A DNA stretch of 38,749 bases from a virus, in the IMG/VR virus record IMGVR_UViG_3300046018_000035, positions 1 through 38,749 of that record, one strand, 5' to 3'. The position numbers were made by a program, and so were the translations under genes. Positions 30,030 through 38,178 of the stretch are shown here, one piece after another; positions within the stretch are counted from its first letter, which is position 1; each line of letters opens with the position of its first letter. Below the pieces are notes generated by a model. The model did not search any database. It was given only the letters and a program-made list of their open reading frames with translations, and was not told the origin of the DNA.

Positions 30030-30644
30030 ATGGCTAGTCTTGTTGCAGGTTTTCGGCCTGTAAAGCACCTAACTGGTGCGCCCTATAATGGGCAACTGAA
30101 TCGTTATATGGTGTCTGCGTCTGATGCGCAGGCAATTAATGTTGGTGATTTTGTTTCTTTAGCTTCTGCTACTGATTCAATTGTTGATCCAGTTACTGGT
30201 GGTGTATTTCCTGCTGTAGTTCGCGCAGCGGCCACTGCTGCTGTTGCTATTCTTGGTGCAGTAGTTGGGTTTGAGCCTGACTATACTAACCTAAATGCTT
30301 CAAACTATCGTGCGGCTTCAACCCGTCGCGTGGTTCTTGTTGCTGACAGTCCTGACCTAATTTTTGCTGCTTCACAAAGTGGCACTGTTGGTGCTCAGAT
30401 TGCTGCTGCCTCAGTTGGTCTAAACGTAGCACTAGTGACAGGTACTGTATCTACTTCAGGTAACGTGGCTTCGACTCAGCAAGTATCAAGTGCTTCTGTT
30501 ACCACAACCTCAACCTACCCATTAAAACTAGTAGGCATTACTGCTTCTCCTGATAATGATACCAGCACTCTTGCTGCTCGTTCTGCGGAAGTGCTAGTGA
30601 TGATTAACACCCATCAATTCGCACCCAGCACTGCTGGCGTATAA
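30030..30644 (+). CDS. Probable capsid decoration protein
   Basis: A 204-aa, Ala/Ser/Thr/Val-rich, beta-type protein with low charge (FRPVKHLTGAPYNGQLNRY, AAATAAVAILGAVVGFEPDY). Position just before the major capsid protein and the composition suggest a head-stabilising protein. GGAG precedes the ATG. Confidence 0.6.
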   Translation: MASLVAGFRPVKHLTGAPYNGQLNRYMVSASDAQAINVGDFVSLASATDSIVDPVTGGVFPAVVRAAATAAVAILGAVVGFEPDYTNLNASNYRAASTRRVVLVADSPDLIFAASQSGTVGAQIAAASVGLNVALVTGTVSTSGNVASTQQVSSASVTTTSTYPLKLVGITASPDNDTSTLAARSAEVLVMINTHQFAPSTAGV

Positions 30645-30656
30645 GGAGTATAGCAT

Positions 30657-31565
30657 ATGTCTATTATCAATAGTGGTTCATTTGCCAAGGCCCTATGGCC
30701 TGGCGTTAATGCGTGGTATGGTAAGGCTTACAACGAGTATTCGCCTGAGTGGAACAAGCTGTTTGAAACTTATAAGAGTTCAAAGCAGTTTGAAGAAGAC
30801 GTTGGTGTCTCAAGCTTTGGTCTGGCAGTAGTTAAGCCTGAAGGTAGTCCAATTTCATTTGATAGTGAGCGTCAAGCATTCATCACACGTTATCAACACG
30901 TTGTGTATGCGCTAGGCTTTATTATTACTCGTGAAATTATGGATGATGATCAGTATGCTGTAGTTGGTCAACGCAAGGCACAAGGTTTGGCATTCTCTAT
31001 GCGCCAAACCAAGGAAATTGTTGCAGCTAACGTATACAACCGTGCGTTTAACTCGTCTTATGTTGGTGGTGATGGTGTAACTCTTATGAGTGCTTCACAT
31101 CCTAACTTTGCTGGTGGTACTTGGGCTAACCAAATTGCTACTGCTGCAGACCTTTCAGAAGCTGCCCTTGAGCAAGCTGTGATTGATATTGCTGGTTTTA
31201 CAAATGATCGTGGTCTATTGATTGCTGTTAAACCAAAGAGCCTCATCATCCCCCGTCAGCTAACCTTTGAAGCAGAGCGTATTTTAAAATCAGATGGGCG
31301 TGTTGGTACTGACAACAATGATCCAAATGCAATCAAAAATCTTGGTTCTATTCCTGAAACTGTCATTAATCATTATTTAACTGATACTGATGCATGGTTC
31401 CTACGTACTAATGTACCTCACGGTATGAAGTATTTTGAGCGTCGTGCAGATGCGTTTGATATGGACAATGACTGGGACACTGAAAATGCCAAGTACAAGG
31501 CGTCTGGTCGTTATAGCTTTGGCTGGACTGATGCTCGTGGTCTATACGGCTCGGCTGGTGCTTAA
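30657..31565 (+). CDS. Major capsid protein, HK97 fold (Mu-like)
   Basis: 302 aa. Features of Mu-type head proteins are an N-terminal helix, VYALGFIITREIMDDDQYAV, ANVYNRAFNSSYVGGDGVTL and SHPNF, a spine helix and WFLRTNVPHGMKYFERR near the C-terminus. A strong AAGGAG precedes the ATG, and the gene is followed by a GC-rich hairpin, consistent with high expression. Confidence 0.9.
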   Translation: MSIINSGSFAKALWPGVNAWYGKAYNEYSPEWNKLFETYKSSKQFEEDVGVSSFGLAVVKPEGSPISFDSERQAFITRYQHVVYALGFIITREIMDDDQYAVVGQRKAQGLAFSMRQTKEIVAANVYNRAFNSSYVGGDGVTLMSASHPNFAGGTWANQIATAADLSEAALEQAVIDIAGFTNDRGLLIAVKPKSLIIPRQLTFEAERILKSDGRVGTDNNDPNAIKNLGSIPETVINHYLTDTDAWFLRTNVPHGMKYFERRADAFDMDNDWDTENAKYKASGRYSFGWTDARGLYGSAGA

Positions 31566-31570
31566 AAATG

Positions 31571-31588
31571 AGGGGGCTTCGGCCCCTT
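31571..31588 (+). terminator. GC-rich hairpin after the capsid gene
   Basis: GGGGC (31,573-31,577), TTCG tetraloop, GCCCC (31,582-31,586), extended by weak pairs and followed by TTTATAA. It is likely a partial terminator or 3' stabiliser that raises capsid mRNA over downstream genes. Confidence 0.65.
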
Positions 31589-31602
31589 TATAAGGAAACA
31601 AT

Positions 31603-32037
31603 ATGGCACTAATTTTTACTGATCCAAACTCGGCAGGACCGTTTTCTACTTTTCAAGTAAAAGATGAGGTTGTTCGTGTATTTAAACTCACAAGTGCAAA
31701 CTTTGCTACAGGTAACGTAGACACTTTACTAGGCCGACTGCCTGCAGATGCCTCTATTATTGGGGTGTTTACTTGGCTTAAAACAGCGTTTGCTGGTAAC
31801 AGTGTATCAGCTCCAGTACTAAGTTTAGGAAGTACCTCAGGTGGTACGGAATTTTCCAGTGTGGTGGCTCTTACCAACACCTCTGGTACTTATGCCGTTC
31901 ATACTCCAATTAGCGGTATTTTACAAGCTTACCAAATTCCACTAGGTGGTGAAATTAGTTTGTATGCTCGTGGGGGTTGCTCAACAGGCACACCTACTTC
32001 AGGTGAGTTTTACGTAATTGTAAAATACGTTCGTTAA
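31603..32037 (+). CDS. Unknown 144-aa virion protein
   Basis: A beta-rich, Ser/Thr/Gly-rich protein (FTDPNSAGPFSTFQVKDEVV) with an Ig-like or jelly-roll character. AAGGA precedes the ATG. Flanking hairpins isolate it, suggesting separate dosage. Head or tail accessory is inferred. Confidence 0.65.
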   Translation: MALIFTDPNSAGPFSTFQVKDEVVRVFKLTSANFATGNVDTLLGRLPADASIIGVFTWLKTAFAGNSVSAPVLSLGSTSGGTEFSSVVALTNTSGTYAVHTPISGILQAYQIPLGGEISLYARGGCSTGTPTSGEFYVIVKYVR

Positions 32038-32046
32038 GAACGCGCT

Positions 32047-32063
32047 GGGGGTGTAAAGCCCCC
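32047..32063 (+). terminator. GC-rich hairpin before the glycosyltransferase gene
   Basis: GGGGG (32,047-32,051) and CCCCC (32,059-32,063) with a 7-nt loop, followed by TCTTTAT. A weak terminator or mRNA stabiliser. Confidence 0.55.
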
Positions 32064-32082
32064 TCTTTATAAGGAGAAAGAT

Positions 32083-32775
32083 TTGGTTGAAGCCAACCTA
32101 GCAGAACATTCCTATTTTATTGCTATCCCAGCATACGATGGTAAAGTTTGTGCAGAGACTTGTTCTAGTTTACTTGGTGTGTCAGGATTCCTTGGGTTTA
32201 ATGGAATTAATCACCAAATGAAGATTATTCGTAGTGGTGCTTTAATTGACTCTGTACGGAATGATTTGTTTCATTCATTTCTACATGACAGCTCTGCAGA
32301 TACGTTGATTCTTTTAGATAGTGATATTATGTTTGAATGGGAAGACTTTCAAAGACTCGTTGTCTTTTCTCATCATCATGACATTGTCTGTGGCAGTTAC
32401 CCAAGTAAAAAGGACACTCCAGAATTCATTGTTAACTACAATAAGCTGGAACTCGATAAAGACGGTTTGCTACCAATTACTTCCATTGGTATGGGGTTTG
32501 TGGCAATTAAACGGCAAGCTCTTTTAAAAATGCAAGATGTCCTTGAGACTTATTTTGATAATAAGACCCAACGAAGAATCTATGCATATTGTAGACTTGA
32601 GATTAAAGATGGAGAGTACATTGGAGAAGACATTCACTTCTTCAATAAGGCTGTAGAGGCTGGGATACAACCAATGCTTGATCCGGCAATTGTCTTAGGG
32701 CATGTGGGTATTAAGCAATATACTGAGAAATTCAAGGATCATATCACACCCCTCTTAGCTGTACAATCAGCATAA
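32083..32775 (+). CDS. Glycosyltransferase-like protein (GT-A fold)
   Basis: 230 aa with an N-terminal AIPAYDGKVC strand, LILLDSDIMF (DxD metal and nucleotide-sugar site), a SIGMGFVAIKR acceptor loop and a later EDIHFFNKAVEAG segment (catalytic Glu/Asp type). It transfers a sugar from a nucleotide-sugar to an unknown acceptor. The start is TTG with AAGGAG upstream. A second GT-A-like protein lies at 36.9 kb in the same operon. Confidence 0.8.
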   Translation: MVEANLAEHSYFIAIPAYDGKVCAETCSSLLGVSGFLGFNGINHQMKIIRSGALIDSVRNDLFHSFLHDSSADTLILLDSDIMFEWEDFQRLVVFSHHHDIVCGSYPSKKDTPEFIVNYNKLELDKDGLLPITSIGMGFVAIKRQALLKMQDVLETYFDNKTQRRIYAYCRLEIKDGEYIGEDIHFFNKAVEAGIQPMLDPAIVLGHVGIKQYTEKFKDHITPLLAVQSA

Positions 32776-32784
32776 AGGATTTAA

Positions 32785-33120
32785 ATGGCTAATTCCACAA
32801 CAGCAGCTCCAAATATTACTCCACATAAAAATGTAGGAACTAATGCTTCTTCTTTAGGAGCAACTACTCTTGTAACGGCCCCAGCAGGCCGTATTCGAGT
32901 TTTACAACTAGCAATGATTACTACATTGGCAAATAATGTAAAGTTTATGACTAATGCTACAGATATTTCAGCAACCTTTCCCTTGGCGGCTAATGGTGGT
33001 TTAGTACTACCGTTTAATGAGCATGGTTGGTTCGAGACAGTTGCTGGTGATCCCCTAGTAGTTAACCTAAGCGTAGCTACTTCCACAGGTATTCAACTTC
33101 AATATATTCTTCTGCCATAA
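32785..33120 (+). CDS. Unknown 111-aa virion protein
   Basis: A beta-rich, low-charge protein with Thr/Ala/Asn (NSTTAAPNITPHKNVG...). AAAGGA precedes the ATG. Its composition suggests a small virion protein; no motif is recognised. Confidence 0.6.
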   Translation: MANSTTAAPNITPHKNVGTNASSLGATTLVTAPAGRIRVLQLAMITTLANNVKFMTNATDISATFPLAANGGLVLPFNEHGWFETVAGDPLVVNLSVATSTGIQLQYILLP

Positions 33121-33122
33121 TT

Positions 33123-33419
33123 ATGTATTTCTTTAAAAATCTTTGGGAAAAAAAAGAAGCACCTGTTCCCCCCAATATTATCACTACGACAATTGTTAAA
33201 TCTTTGTGGCGTAATAATATGTGGGTAATGTCTCCTAAAGGAGTTGGAATTCTTTTTAAAATGGGACAACCTTGTGAAGTGCATATTGTAGATGATCAAG
33301 GCCTTACTGTAAGCACTGTACTACTTCCTCTGGAACAACTACGCCAAGCTACGTTTAATGAAATTCCTCATCCACGTCGTGGAGTTTCAGAAGAACGTGC
33401 TAAACTTTTAGGATATTGA
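33123..33419 (+). CDS. Unknown 98-aa protein
   Basis: A basic-aromatic N-terminus (MYFFKNLWEKKEAPVPP), then SLWRNNMWVMSPKGVGILFK. There is no clear ribosome site before the ATG, which is 2 nt after the previous stop. Function unknown; structural by place. Confidence 0.55.
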   Translation: MYFFKNLWEKKEAPVPPNIITTTIVKSLWRNNMWVMSPKGVGILFKMGQPCEVHIVDDQGLTVSTVLLPLEQLRQATFNEIPHPRRGVSEERAKLLGY

Positions 33420-33420
33420 A

Positions 33421-33822
33421 ATGGCTCTTAATTTTCCAGATACAGGTGAAAATCTTTCATTAGAAATGATTGTAAACAAGACTGCTCCACAAAATCTTGT
33501 TTTAAAACTTTTTTCAAATAATATTACCCCATCAGATACTGATACAGCAGCAACGTATACAGAAGCTACTTTTGCGGGGTATGCTGCTATTACCCTTACT
33601 GGAGCATCCTGGGGAGCTGCGTCTGCAGGTACTATTACATATGGTAGCCAGCAAACATTTACTCGAAGTACTACTGGAACCACGGAGAATATCTATGGTT
33701 ACTATGTAATCCAAACAACTTCTACTACTCTACTATATTCTGAACGAGATGGTGCTGCTCCGTTTGCAGTAACCAATTCTGGTGATGCAGTAAAAATTAC
33801 CCCAACAATATCGGCTAACTAA
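33421..33822 (+). CDS. Unknown 133-aa virion protein
   Basis: A beta-rich, Thr/Ser-rich protein (MALNFPDTGENLSLEMIVNK) that resembles small phage tail or head-completion proteins. AGGA precedes the ATG. The stop overlaps the next start (TAATG). Confidence 0.6.
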   Translation: MALNFPDTGENLSLEMIVNKTAPQNLVLKLFSNNITPSDTDTAATYTEATFAGYAAITLTGASWGAASAGTITYGSQQTFTRSTTGTTENIYGYYVIQTTSTTLLYSERDGAAPFAVTNSGDAVKITPTISAN

Positions 33823-35450
33823 TGAGCATCCAGCACGTCTACTCACAAACTGTTGCAGATGGTACAGCAACCAGTGTAGTAAGGCCGTCTGATTGGAACA
33901 GTGCTCACAAAGTTAATTATGTTCTTGGTGGCAATACAGCAGGTTCTGCTAGTATTAGTGGAACTGATGTAGCAATTTATGGTGGAAATAATTTAACAGT
34001 TTCTGCAGATACAGCAAATACTCGTTTATATTTTAATGCTCCAAACGCCTCTAGTTTAGTTGCAGGCGCAAACATTACTATTTCTACTGCTGGAAATACA
34101 ATTAGTATTATTGGTGGAGCTGGGGGTGGTGGAGGTGCTGATGGAGTTAACATTATTCAGATGGGCACCACGGGTACTACTGGAACTACTTTTTCTGCTT
34201 CTACTGGTACAGTATTTTTAAATGGTAGTAATAACATTACTATTAGTCAAAATGCTAGTAATCAATTAGTAGTTGTTGGTCCTACATTAACTCAGTATTT
34301 AACCACAGCACAACCTGTAGGAGTTTATCTTACCACTGCAGCTTTAAGTCAAGATAGTAGTAAATACGCATCAGTAGGATATACATCTACTACACAAGCT
34401 GGTTCTACTGTAGGAGTAACACACAATACTCAGGGTTTAAATATGGCTTGGCCTCCATTTTTAACTACAGCCCAATCAACTGGTGCCTATTTAACTACTG
34501 CTCGGGGATCTACAGATGCCATTGGTCTTAATACTGCACTTACTGCCAATGGATTATCTGTTACTGCTAATAGTAGTGGACTTAGTATTAACGTTCCTGC
34601 GTGGATTACTACGTATGTAGCACAGACTAACCAAACAGTAGCTTCAGGTAATATTGCTGGAGTAGGAACTACTTTTGCAGGCACAAATCTTTCAGGGTCA
34701 ATGACTCTAAATTCCGTAGGTTTAAACTTAGCTTTAAGTGCTGCTGCTGGGGGTGGTGCTGCTGCGACAATTTTCGACTATGAACCTTTTCCATTAGGAA
34801 ATAATAGTTCTTTTAGTTCTTTAGGACTTAATACACTTTATTTTCAAGGTATTCGTCCTCTAGGGTATGTGTCTATGACTGCTATAGAAGTGTTAGCTTC
34901 GTTTAGTTCAGCCACATCAGCCATTAGTCATGTAGCAAACCACACATTAAGCTACGGGTTATACTCTAAAGGATCGGGTACAAATACAAGTAGATACGAG
35001 TCAATGGTAACTTCTTCTTTTTTTATTGGGGCGTCTTACTCATCTGTATTAAGTGGAACATATAATTTTGGAGCAGGTGCTAGTAGTGTAAGTTCTTCTA
35101 GTGCAGGAACAGTTTTAGGTTCAGTTCTTTCTGGACAAAAGATTTGGTCACTACCATTTGCCACATCTTTAAATTCTACTAATGATTATTTAGTTTGTAT
35201 GGCCCACTCTTCTGCAACAACTGGAAATACTGGTGCAGTTAGATTTGCTATTATGCATCTTACAAATGCAACAAATGCTTCCTTGGGATTATTACATACT
35301 GGTGGGATTAGCATAAACCAAGCTAGTATTACCCATGAACCTAATCAAATGATTTATTCCACAACATCTGGAGCTTGGCCTGCAACTATTGCTAGAAGTC
35401 AATTTTCACAAAACTCTATGAATCAACTTTATATGTATTTAGAAGGTTAA
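33822..35450 (+). CDS. Tail fibre-like protein
   Basis: 542 aa. The N-terminus contains ATSVVRPSDWNSAHKVNY, a segment common at the start of phage tail or fibre proteins, then a glycine hinge (GGAGGGGGADG), a long Thr/Ser/Gly/Asn beta-rich shaft with YLTTAQ-type repeats and a C-terminal domain (about 320-542) that may bind the host. There are no enzyme motifs. It is AT-rich like the rest of the operon. Confidence 0.75.
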   Translation: MSIQHVYSQTVADGTATSVVRPSDWNSAHKVNYVLGGNTAGSASISGTDVAIYGGNNLTVSADTANTRLYFNAPNASSLVAGANITISTAGNTISIIGGAGGGGGADGVNIIQMGTTGTTGTTFSASTGTVFLNGSNNITISQNASNQLVVVGPTLTQYLTTAQPVGVYLTTAALSQDSSKYASVGYTSTTQAGSTVGVTHNTQGLNMAWPPFLTTAQSTGAYLTTARGSTDAIGLNTALTANGLSVTANSSGLSINVPAWITTYVAQTNQTVASGNIAGVGTTFAGTNLSGSMTLNSVGLNLALSAAAGGGAAATIFDYEPFPLGNNSSFSSLGLNTLYFQGIRPLGYVSMTAIEVLASFSSATSAISHVANHTLSYGLYSKGSGTNTSRYESMVTSSFFIGASYSSVLSGTYNFGAGASSVSSSSAGTVLGSVLSGQKIWSLPFATSLNSTNDYLVCMAHSSATTGNTGAVRFAIMHLTNATNASLGLLHTGGISINQASITHEPNQMIYSTTSGAWPATIARSQFSQNSMNQLYMYLEG

Positions 35451-35452
35451 TT

Positions 35453-35761
35453 ATGGCAACTTATTCAGAAATCATGGGAATTGTATCTTCAGCCACTGGC
35501 GATGCGCTGAAACTCCAAGTCCGCGTGGCGATCATCGTCGCTGCGAATATCATCCTCAACGAAGCCACTAGCACCACGAATCACACGCTTCGGCTGGCGT
35601 GGGCGAAGGTCGCGGTATCCAGCCCCGATACCGAGGCCGAGAAGATGCTGTGGGCCGTTTTGGCTCAAAACGTCGCAGCGACTGTCGCGCAGATTACCGG
35701 TGCGACCGATGCGACGGTGCAGACCGCCGTGAACAACGCTGTAAACCTGCTGGCGCAATAA
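35453..35761 (+). CDS. Unknown 102-aa protein, GC-rich insert
   Basis: A helical, Ala/Val-rich protein (residues 20-102: VRVAIIVAANIILNEATS and onward). The first 12 codons are AT-rich; the rest is GC-rich (35 of 60 bases at 35,641-35,700). This marks the left border of an imported module. AGAAGG precedes the ATG. Confidence 0.65.
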   Translation: MATYSEIMGIVSSATGDALKLQVRVAIIVAANIILNEATSTTNHTLRLAWAKVAVSSPDTEAEKMLWAVLAQNVAATVAQITGATDATVQTAVNNAVNLLAQ

Positions 35762-35762
35762 C

Positions 35763-36191
35763 ATGGCTAACGCACTCGGCACCACGACCGCGTTATCCGG
35801 CAACGCGAACAGTCTCGCCAACGCTGGCTATGCCAGCCTGGGCACCATCGACTTCACCGCTGCACCACCACACGAATGCCAGATCGAAGTTTCGCTTCAG
35901 GCCAGCGCGGCAACGAGCGGCAATGCGCAGGCGGTGATTTACGTCCGCAGCAGCCTGGACGGCACCAATTTCTCCGTTGCCCCCAGCAGCACCGATGCCG
36001 TGAACTCACGATTCCTCGGTGTGCTGAAACTACCCGACACCACAGCACGGCGTTCGGTGGCATTCCCGCTGTCGCCGCTGTTCGGTGGTGCGCTGCCCCA
36101 AAAGGTCGAGGTCTACATCCTCAATGACTGCGGTGTTGCCCTCGCTGCAACGGGGCAGGTCGGGCAGTACAGAACCGAGACTTTCGGCTAA
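35763..36191 (+). CDS. Unknown 142-aa protein, GC-rich insert
   Basis: A beta-rich protein (VSLQASAATSGNAQAVIYVR, AVNSRFLGVLKLP), probably a small tail or baseplate protein. It is fully GC-rich (36 of 60 bases at 35,881-35,940). The stop overlaps the next start (TAATG). Confidence 0.65.
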   Translation: MANALGTTTALSGNANSLANAGYASLGTIDFTAAPPHECQIEVSLQASAATSGNAQAVIYVRSSLDGTNFSVAPSSTDAVNSRFLGVLKLPDTTARRSVAFPLSPLFGGALPQKVEVYILNDCGVALAATGQVGQYRTETFG

Positions 36192-36919
36192 TGAGCTTTC
36201 GCCGGTCAGTGCCGTGGACGCAGCAGCCGCAGATTGCGGTGGGGGTGAACTGGGCGAATCCGATCAGTAACGGCTTGCTGATGTGCGTGGTTGGAAGCAA
36301 TCCATCCCGCAATCTGGCCGGGCAAGGTTCCATCGTCTTCACTGGCGGAATACTCACTGGGGTAGGCGTGGCGGGCCAATTCGCGGACAACACTCTTGGC
36401 CGTTACTTTGACTACACGCCACCATCTACTCTGACGGCCGCGACGATCCTGTCAGTGGAGGGTCGCTATACAGGGATGACGGAGATTTCACCCTGGCGGA
36501 CGAACGAGTCTGAGAACGATTATTCTCCCTACAGCGACGGCAATTACTATTTCAATACCTGGGGAACCTCCCGCTACATCACCGCAGCCGCTGCTCCAAG
36601 TGGAACGAATTCCGCCGCCTATGTCGTTGCTGCGCGGGGATCGGCTGGCGCTCAGTCAGTATTCGTCAACGGCCAGCAGATTGGGTCAGCAGCGCAGACG
36701 TTTACAGCTAACGCTTCGATCCGGTTCGGATACGGGATCAACACCAGTAACCCAGCAACGGGATCAAACTCATTTCTACGTGTTCTATGGGGCCGGTCAA
36801 TCAGCGATGCAGAAATGGCAAGCATCAGCACGAACCCCTGGCAACTCTTCGCCCCCCTGTCCCGCCACCTTGCCTTTTCAAATCCAATACAATATCCTAT
36901 ATTTTATTTACAGGCTTAA
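36191..36919 (+). CDS. LamG/concanavalin-like protein, GC-rich insert
   Basis: A 242-aa beta-sandwich lectin-like protein: a GRYFDYTPPSTLTAATILS front strand, an AYVVAARGSAGAQSVFVNG segment, and SISDAEMASISTNPWQLFAP at the end, which is typical of phage LamG-like proteins that bind sugars. GC-rich until the last about 12 codons, which return to AT-rich. It may be a receptor-binding tip. Confidence 0.75.
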   Translation: MSFRRSVPWTQQPQIAVGVNWANPISNGLLMCVVGSNPSRNLAGQGSIVFTGGILTGVGVAGQFADNTLGRYFDYTPPSTLTAATILSVEGRYTGMTEISPWRTNESENDYSPYSDGNYYFNTWGTSRYITAAAAPSGTNSAAYVVAARGSAGAQSVFVNGQQIGSAAQTFTANASIRFGYGINTSNPATGSNSFLRVLWGRSISDAEMASISTNPWQLFAPLSRHLAFSNPIQYPIFYLQA

Positions 36920-37651
36920 ATGCAACCACAAATAATTAGTTCATATGATGGAGGAAAGCATAGTGCAGACCTCGATCAAACAATTAGTAGACTTACCTTA
37001 GAGGGTGGTTATAAAGACCTATCCTGCATTCAAATCGTTCCGTGCTTTGGCAGTATTCCTACCCGTGCTGTATCTTCTTGGCTTAGCCTGTACACTCCTC
37101 CTAATGCTAAGTTTACACGTCTTTTTGCTGTAGGAATGGAAGTTGGGGTTGCTTTTACTAGTGCTATTGAATCTATTTTAGCCCATTCTGAGTTATCTCA
37201 ATGGAAATACATTGTAACTTTAGAACATGATAATATTCCTCCTCCAGACGGCATTGTAAAACTTCTACAACAAATGGAAACTCATCCAGAATATGCATGT
37301 ATTGGTGGGCTATACTTTACTCAAGGCCCTGGTGGATGTGCCCAAATTTGGGGAGATCCTAAAGACCCCGTATTAAACTTTAGACCACAAATTCCAATTC
37401 CAAATACTTTACAAGAATGCTGTGGTACTGGAATGGGATTTAATGTATGGCGTTTAGATATGTTTAAAGATATTAAACTACGTCGTCCTTGGTTTAAAAC
37501 CCAGACAGAAAATGGTGTCTCAACACAAGACCTTTATTTCTGGAGTGATGCTAGGAAACATGGCTATCGTTGTGCTATAGATACTAATGTTAAGGTTGGA
37601 CATTACGACTTAGATGGTAAAAGGGGCGGCATTGCCGACATGGTATGGTAA
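36920..37651 (+). CDS. Second glycosyltransferase-like protein (GT-A fold)
   Basis: 243 aa with TLEHDNIPPPDG (metal-site loop), an acceptor loop GTGMGFNVWRLDMF, and STQDLYFWSDARKHGYRCAI (catalytic acidic segment). The GMGF loop recalls the one at 32.1 kb. AGGCTTAA precedes the ATG. It overlaps the methyltransferase by 7 nt, so sugar transfer and methylation may act on the same target. Confidence 0.75.
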   Translation: MQPQIISSYDGGKHSADLDQTISRLTLEGGYKDLSCIQIVPCFGSIPTRAVSSWLSLYTPPNAKFTRLFAVGMEVGVAFTSAIESILAHSELSQWKYIVTLEHDNIPPPDGIVKLLQQMETHPEYACIGGLYFTQGPGGCAQIWGDPKDPVLNFRPQIPIPNTLQECCGTGMGFNVWRLDMFKDIKLRRPWFKTQTENGVSTQDLYFWSDARKHGYRCAIDTNVKVGHYDLDGKRGGIADMVW

Positions 37652-38175
37652 AACTAGACATTGGTTGTGGTAAGAATAAACGTGAAGGATTTCATGGGGT
37701 AGATCAATATCCTATGGAAGGTGTTGATACTGTACTTAAAGTCGGTAGTGACCCCTGGCCGTGGGAAGATGGTTCCGTGGAAGAGTTACATGCTAGTCAT
37801 TTTGTAGAACATCTTACAGCAAAAGAACGTACTCATTTCTACAATGAAGCCCATCGTGTGATGGCCCCAGGAGCAAAGGCCACTATCATTACTCCACACT
37901 GGGCATCTAATCGTGCGTATGGTGACCCCACACATCAATGGCCTCCAGTAGCAGAGATGTCTTTTTACTATCTTAAACAAGACTGGAGAGATACGCAAGC
38001 CCCACATACAGATAAGAAATGGAATCCAGAAGGATTTTCTTGTAACTTTGAAGCATCCTGGGGATATTCCTTTAGCCCAGAACTATCTGTTCGTAATCAA
38101 GAATATGTTCAATTTGCTTTAGCTAATTATAAAGAAGCTGCTCAGGACTTACATGCTACTCTAATCAAAAGGTAA
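37645..38175 (+). CDS. SAM-dependent methyltransferase
   Basis: A 176-aa class I methyltransferase: LDIGCGKN (4-11, motif I), GVDQYP (motif II), and EELHASHFVEHL followed by EAHRVMAPGAKATIITPH. The substrate could be a sugar, protein or small molecule. It starts within the end of the glycosyltransferase gene (ATGGTATGGTAA arrangement). Confidence 0.85.
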   Translation: MVKLDIGCGKNKREGFHGVDQYPMEGVDTVLKVGSDPWPWEDGSVEELHASHFVEHLTAKERTHFYNEAHRVMAPGAKATIITPHWASNRAYGDPTHQWPPVAEMSFYYLKQDWRDTQAPHTDKKWNPEGFSCNFEASWGYSFSPELSVRNQEYVQFALANYKEAAQDLHATLIKR

Positions 38176-38178
38176 GTA

